From Basidiobolus meristosporus CBS 931.73 (taxonomy: Eukaryota > Basidiobolomycota > Basidiobolomycetes > Basidiobolales > Basidiobolaceae), in assembly GCA_002104905.1 (NCBI GenBank), contig MCFE01000776.1, positions 1-37,023 of the forward strand: a stretch of DNA of 37,023 nucleotides. Reading direction: 5' to 3'. The notes under the pieces are model-generated. The model was not told the origin of the DNA. It saw only the letters and a list, made by a program, of their open reading frames with translations, and did no database searches. The position numbers and the translations under genes are program-made. This document shows, in pieces, positions 33,512 through 37,023 of the stretch (the stretch's first letter is position 1; each line of letters begins with the position of its first letter).

Positions 33512-33809
33512 ATATGATGAAGTAAGCTGTTTAAAAATTTAGGTATAAGTCAAAAAATGCCTATTACTTTGTTTCAAGATAATCAAGGATGTATACAATT
33601 AGGTAGAAATCCAACTTTTCATGCTAGAACCAAGCACATAGATATTAGACATCACTTCATACGATGAAGCTATAGAGAGTAACTTAGTCTAACTTAGCTT
33701 ACTGTCCTACAGATGAAATGATTGCAGACATATTTATCAAACCATTAGCTAGAGACAAGTTTGACTATCTTAGGTCAAAATTAGGACTAGTCATTAGGAG
33801 CATTCAGTT
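33501..33809 (+). pseudogene. Copia RNase H, C-terminal fragment (family Z)
   Basis: The reading LFKNLGISQKMPITLFQDNQGCIQL, then PTFHARTKHIDIRHHF, then YCPTDEMIADIFIKPLARDKFDYLRSKLGL is the standard copia RNase H end. Two adjacent TGA stops at 33,514-33,519 stand where related elements have two Trp codons. It may be the 3' part of the copia element at 26,878-29,040, separated by copy E and a deletion, but this is not proven. Confidence 0.8.
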
Positions 33810-33818
33810 GAGTGGGAG
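33810..33818 (+). promoter_or_regulatory. Polypurine tract of copia element Z
   Basis: GAGTGGGAG lies directly before the LTR start TGTTGTAAAA. It resembles the tract of element W (415-423), with one interrupting T. Confidence 0.65.
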
Positions 33819-34010
33819 TGTTGTAAAAATTTGGAATTCCACCTAAATATTCACCCAACTGAGTCACTTGGATCATTACCTTCAAATCCTAGAGAATACT
33901 GACCAAATTCCTTGTCAGGATTTACTTAGAATATTTACCCAGAACATGAAAATTAGATAAGTTGTCCAAACAGCCCCAAACTTTGCACACATGTAAAGCC
34001 CTTGCAACAT
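33819..34010 (+). repeat. 3' LTR of copia element Z, truncated
   Basis: The LTR starts TGTTGTAAAAATTTGG after the polypurine tract and matches the inverted LTR at 5,657-5,930 through AAGTTGTCCAAACAGCCCC. Similarity fades after CACATGT, and sequence of different composition begins, so the right end is placed at about 34,010. The U5 part and the terminal CA are not seen. Confidence 0.6.
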
Positions 34011-35236
34011 GTACATCTACTATATGAACCCGTTTTCTTTCAGCATTTGGCTGGTGTATCCACTGTATCAGGAGTAAAAGCTCCACATAAGGACTTTAAG
34101 GGGCACCCGTTAATGATGACATACAGATGCTACCACCCTGGTCCCAAAATAGGATTTCCAGCTGACCTTGGCAGATTACCAAGGAGAAGCCAATTTACTC
34201 ACTTTCCACGCAAGAATCTGCCAGCACAATGGATCCAATTTCTTGCCAAACCAATCCCAAGTCACGGAGCTGCTTACAACATGACGATTTCCCATGGGAC
34301 AAATGGGATGGATTTCCAAAGCTCCAAACTTCCCCAAAAACAAGTATTGCTTAGGTTACCGCGCTTTATCTCATGCGGCTCAGTATAGGGATCTATCGAG
34401 AAAGAGGATTGGTGGATCTGCCCAGGGTTTAGGCATTTCCGGAAGCCAGATTTTCAAGGCAACTAGTGCAAGAACACCAAGGGGCTCCGTACCGAATGGT
34501 GAAATATCAGGAATATGGGGTGAGTACCAAACACTTGCGACCAAAGGGATTGCCATTCTCGAGAAACTGCACCAATCATGATCGAGGAATCAGTAAAGAT
34601 ATCGGGTGGGAACGAATTGAATATGCGATCCTCTAGTTCATGGCAACCGCGTGCGGGGGAAAGCAATCACCATGACCCAACTCTGATAATCAACACCCTC
34701 ATGTCACAAGATCATTTAACAAACCAATCTAACCTTTTCGTGAGCCAAGCTGACCGACCAATCACAGGGACTCCAATCCCGTCGACCAAAAAAGTGGGCC
34801 ACTGACTTCACTTCGATGGCTCAAGGGCCAATGCCCTTTGAAAGGCGATTGCGCTATCGAATCCGACCGATCGTCCCAGCACACCTTGATTTCCGGATAT
34901 CGCTGCAAAAGTTAAGTGCGTTTTGTGTCGGACAGGGTGGCGGTAAATTAAGTGGTAACCAACCTAAAATCGGTTCGGCAAGCCAGTCAAGGTCGAGGAT
35001 CCCACCATGCGGTGTCACAGAATGCCCGGACCCACATTTTTGGCTTGATATGAATATGGCCGTCGTCAACCCAATAGTGTCGGCGGTGGACGACATGCAC
35101 AATCGCTACCGGGTCGAGTTAATCTAGCCGAGTGCTGACCATCATCCTATATAACTCCTCAGCTCATCCCCTTGGCTATTCGTTCAACTGAAGTCCACTC
35201 GAGGCTCCCACTACCACCAGCTTGACTAAATCAACC
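34011..35236. other. Unique 5' region of the phosphate transporter gene, no gene recognised
   Basis: CpG content rises sharply here compared with the repeat region. Open frames of 60-128 codons exist on both strands (for example plus strand 34,002-34,388 and 34,816-35,127), but none shows a known motif, a plausible intron structure or a convincing start, so I do not call them genes. No repeat family of this window recurs here. A pho-type CACGTG box was looked for and not seen. Confidence 0.5.
35148..35154 (+). promoter_or_regulatory. TATA box candidate of the phosphate transporter
   Basis: TATATAA lies 83 bases upstream of the start codon at 35,237, with a pyrimidine-rich stretch after it. 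The position suits a core promoter. No transcript data can be checked here. Confidence 0.55.
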
Positions 35237-36922
35237 ATGGAGATTCATGATTTCACCTGGCTTTTCGTACTTGGCCTCTTGTTTGCCATGCTGGACGCCT
35301 ATGGCATCGGGGCCAATGACGTTGCCAACTCCTTCTCTACCTCTGTCGCCTCCAAGTCACTGACCCTTGGTCAAGCCTGTGCCATTGCCGTATTCACCGA
35401 GTTCTTCGGTGCCTTCCTTCTTGGCTCCGGTACCTCCGAGACCATTCGTGGAAAGATCATTGCCCTCGAGAACTTTGCCGGTCAGCCTGAACTCCTTATG
35501 GTTAGTATTCGTCGTTTTGTCCATAACCCCTCCAGTCCAAACACACCCCATCTCCCTCACTCTCGCCTTCACCGGCTTCCCCCCCCCTCACCTCGTCATG
35601 AACTCCTCAAGAAGCTGGTCACTAACCTTGCACTCTTACTTTTCATTCTGTAGCTTGCCATGGTGTGTGCAGTCATCGGATCATCGACCTGGGTTCTCTT
35701 CGCCACTCGCAACGGATGGCCCGTGTCGACCACTCACTCCATTGTTGGCGCCATCATTGGGGTAGGCATTGCCGCATTCGGTGTCAACAGTGTTGACTGG
35801 GGATACAGCGGAGTTGCCAAGATCGTGACCTCCTGGTTCGTTTCTCCCATCGCCGCCGGTATCGCCGCCAGTATCATCTACATGTCCACCAAGCTTCTTG
35901 TGTTGACCAAGCCAAACTCATTCGAGCGTGGCCTCCGTGCGATCCCATTCTACTTTGGCCTGACCACGTTCATCTCGATGTTCTACGTCTTCTACAAAGC
36001 CCCTGGCTTCAAGGAGCTCACCAAGAACAATGTCGGTTTGGTGTGGGGCCTCACCGCCGGCATCACCGTTCTTATCATGCTCTTCTGCTGGTTCTTCATT
36101 GCCCCTTGGTTCCGTCGCAAGATCCACGAGAAGGAGGACCTTCGTTGGTACCATGTCTTCATCATCCCCACCCTTGGCCCTCGTCCCCCCAAGGCCGAGG
36201 TCGCCCTGGAATTGAACGAGGACGAGATCAAGGGTGAAGGAAAACTCGAGGCCACCGAAGAATCCTCCCCCAACTCCCTCTTCAAGAAGTTCAAGAAGAT
36301 CGTGCTTGCTGGTGTGCAACATGATGTGGTCAACTGTAAGGAGGAGAGACTCCAGAAGATCCATGATGCCGCCGATCGTTACGATGATGACACCGAGTAC
36401 ATGTACAGCTTCATTCAGGTCGTCACCGCGAGTATGGCCAGTTTCGCTCACGGCTCAAATGACGTTGCCAACGCTGTGGGTCCTCTCTCCACCGTGTACT
36501 ACATCTGGAGCACCGCAACTGTCGATCTGAGTGGCAAGACCCCAGTACCACTGTGGATCCTTGCCTTGGCGGTGTGTTCATCGACATCGGGCTGTTGACC
36601 TTTGGCTACAACATCATGCGGTCACTCGGAAACAAGATCACCTATCACTCGCCATCTCGTGGGTTCAGTATGGAACTAGGAAGTTGTCTCACCGTCCTCA
36701 CCGCCTCGAAGATTGGACTTCCGGTCTCGACCACACATTGCATCACTGGGGCTACCACGGCGGTAGGACTTTGCAACGGCAGCGCCAAGACGATCAACTG
36801 GCGAATGATTGGGCTGGTGCTTTTTCTCATGGATCCTCACTCTCCCATGCGCGGGACTGGTTGCCGGATTGATCTTCTCGTTCGCAGCATATGCCCCCAA
36901 ATACTTTGCCGCCACTCAATAG
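35237..36922 (+). CDS. PiT-family phosphate transporter (PHO4/Pho89-type), one intron, two frameshifts as given
   Basis: These membrane proteins import phosphate, usually with sodium; fungal members act at the plasma membrane under phosphate limitation or alkaline pH. Exon 1 (35,237-35,500, 88 codons) starts at an ATG with good context (CAACCATGG) and carries the first signature GIGANDVANSFSTS (GANDVAN at residues 25-31). Exon 2 starts at 35,654. The second signature, AHGSNDVANAVGPLST, is at about residues 353-368. Hydrophobic helices flank a charged central loop (ALELNEDEIKGEGKLEATEE). A missing G near 36,568 shifts the frame, and an extra G in 36,811-36,813 restores it. Read through both, the protein is about 510 residues ending YFAATQ with TAG at 36,920-36,922; read literally, it stops at 36,598 after 402 residues. 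The C-terminal half keeps SPSRGFSMELG and GLPVSTTHCITGA. Confidence 0.93.
35501..35653 (+). other. Spliceosomal intron of the phosphate transporter
   Basis: The 153-bp intron has GTTAGT at its 5' end, a branch-point candidate ACTAAC (35,621-35,626) and CTGTAG at its 3' end. It lies between codons (phase 0). Splicing joins the conserved ELLM to LAMVCAVIGSSTW. Read through, it gives a stop at its last codon. Confidence 0.9.
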
Positions 36923-36954
36923 TCACCAATCTTGTACAGCACTCATAAATCGAT

Positions 36955-36960
36955 AATAAA
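36955..36960 (+). terminator. Polyadenylation signal candidate of the phosphate transporter
   Basis: AATAAA lies 33 bases after the TAG stop at 36,920-36,922, a usual distance for a fungal 3' end. Confidence 0.6.
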
Positions 36961-37023
36961 CCATCCCTCGTGATTCCACAATATTCGGTCAATAGATAGC
37001 CATCGTGATACCTGGTCTACCAC

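Noticed and set aside
1-34000. CRISPR array, prophage or bacterial mobile element
   Set aside because: Repeats are long dispersed eukaryotic transposon copies, not short regular repeats with spacers. The spliceosomal intron, TATA/AATAAA signals and fungal retroelements show a eukaryotic genome.
34002-34388. Open frame of 128 codons at the edge of the unique region
   Set aside because: It starts within or next to the decayed copia LTR, shows no domain, and no splice structure supports it.
34816-35127. Open frame of 103 codons upstream of the transporter
   Set aside because: It has no recognisable motif, ends about 110 bases before the transporter start, and a similar frame exists on the other strand. 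The CpG-rich composition makes such frames likely by chance.
34011-35236. Phosphate-regulation box (CACGTG) in the transporter promoter
   Set aside because: I scanned the upstream region for CACGTG and did not find it, so regulation by a Pho4/NUC-1-type factor is not supported by the sequence here.
35918-36451. Long antisense frame (177 codons) inside the phosphate transporter
   Set aside because: It is the mirror of the coding strand with Glu/Gly-rich composition, a common artefact of GC-rich coding DNA.

Overview
This window looks like a piece of a filamentous fungal genome, most likely an ascomycete with a repeat-rich genome (a truffle-like Pezizomycete would fit, but the species cannot be proven from the sequence). 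It falls into two very different parts. Positions 1 to about 34,010 are a nest of decayed transposable elements: AT-rich, almost without CpG, and full of stop codons and small frameshifts. From about 34,010 to the end the DNA is CpG-rich and carries one recognisable host gene, a PiT-family (PHO4/Pho89-type) phosphate transporter at 35,237-36,922 with one intron.

The repeat part is built mainly from one DNA transposon family, called here the Tnp2/ORF2 element. It is Plavaka- or CACTA-like by its transposase. Two copies have both ends (copy A, 12,746-19,615; copy B, about 20,994-26,877, in opposite orientation), one is long but truncated (copy E, 29,041 to about 33,511), one is split and lacks its middle (copy C, 793-3,410 and about 5,931-9,188), and two are end or internal fragments (F, 9,189-9,509; D, 9,510-9,937). 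Each long copy has the same plan: a Tnp2-type transposase with an N-terminal zinc finger, a shared promoter of about 220 bp, and a second gene (ORF2) pointing the other way. ORF2 encodes a protein of unknown family with a coiled coil and a repeated segment of about 64-68 residues. The ends begin CCCTATGAAAAAT. Copy A is flanked by the 3-bp duplication TAC.

Around and inside these lie LTR retrotransposon remains. Gypsy 1 (about 3,411-5,434) keeps RT, RNase H and integrase pieces. Gypsy 2 (about 9,938-12,745 and 19,616-20,993) keeps gag zinc knuckle, protease, RT, RNase H and integrase, and is split by copy A. Copia pieces lie at 118-792, 5,398-5,930 (inverted), 26,878-29,040 and 33,501-34,010. 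Two families of solo LTR were also found: X (820-1,187; 6,764-7,129) and Y (4,516-5,193; 6,325-7,739; 17,307-18,378; 25,795-26,520).

Nesting gives a relative history: F is older than C and D, Gypsy 2 is older than copy A, copy A is older than solo LTR Y3, and Y2 is older than X2. No mobile element here looks intact. The only host gene that may be functional is the phosphate transporter, and as given it carries two single-base frameshifts of opposite sign in short G runs. These could be assembly errors or real lesions.
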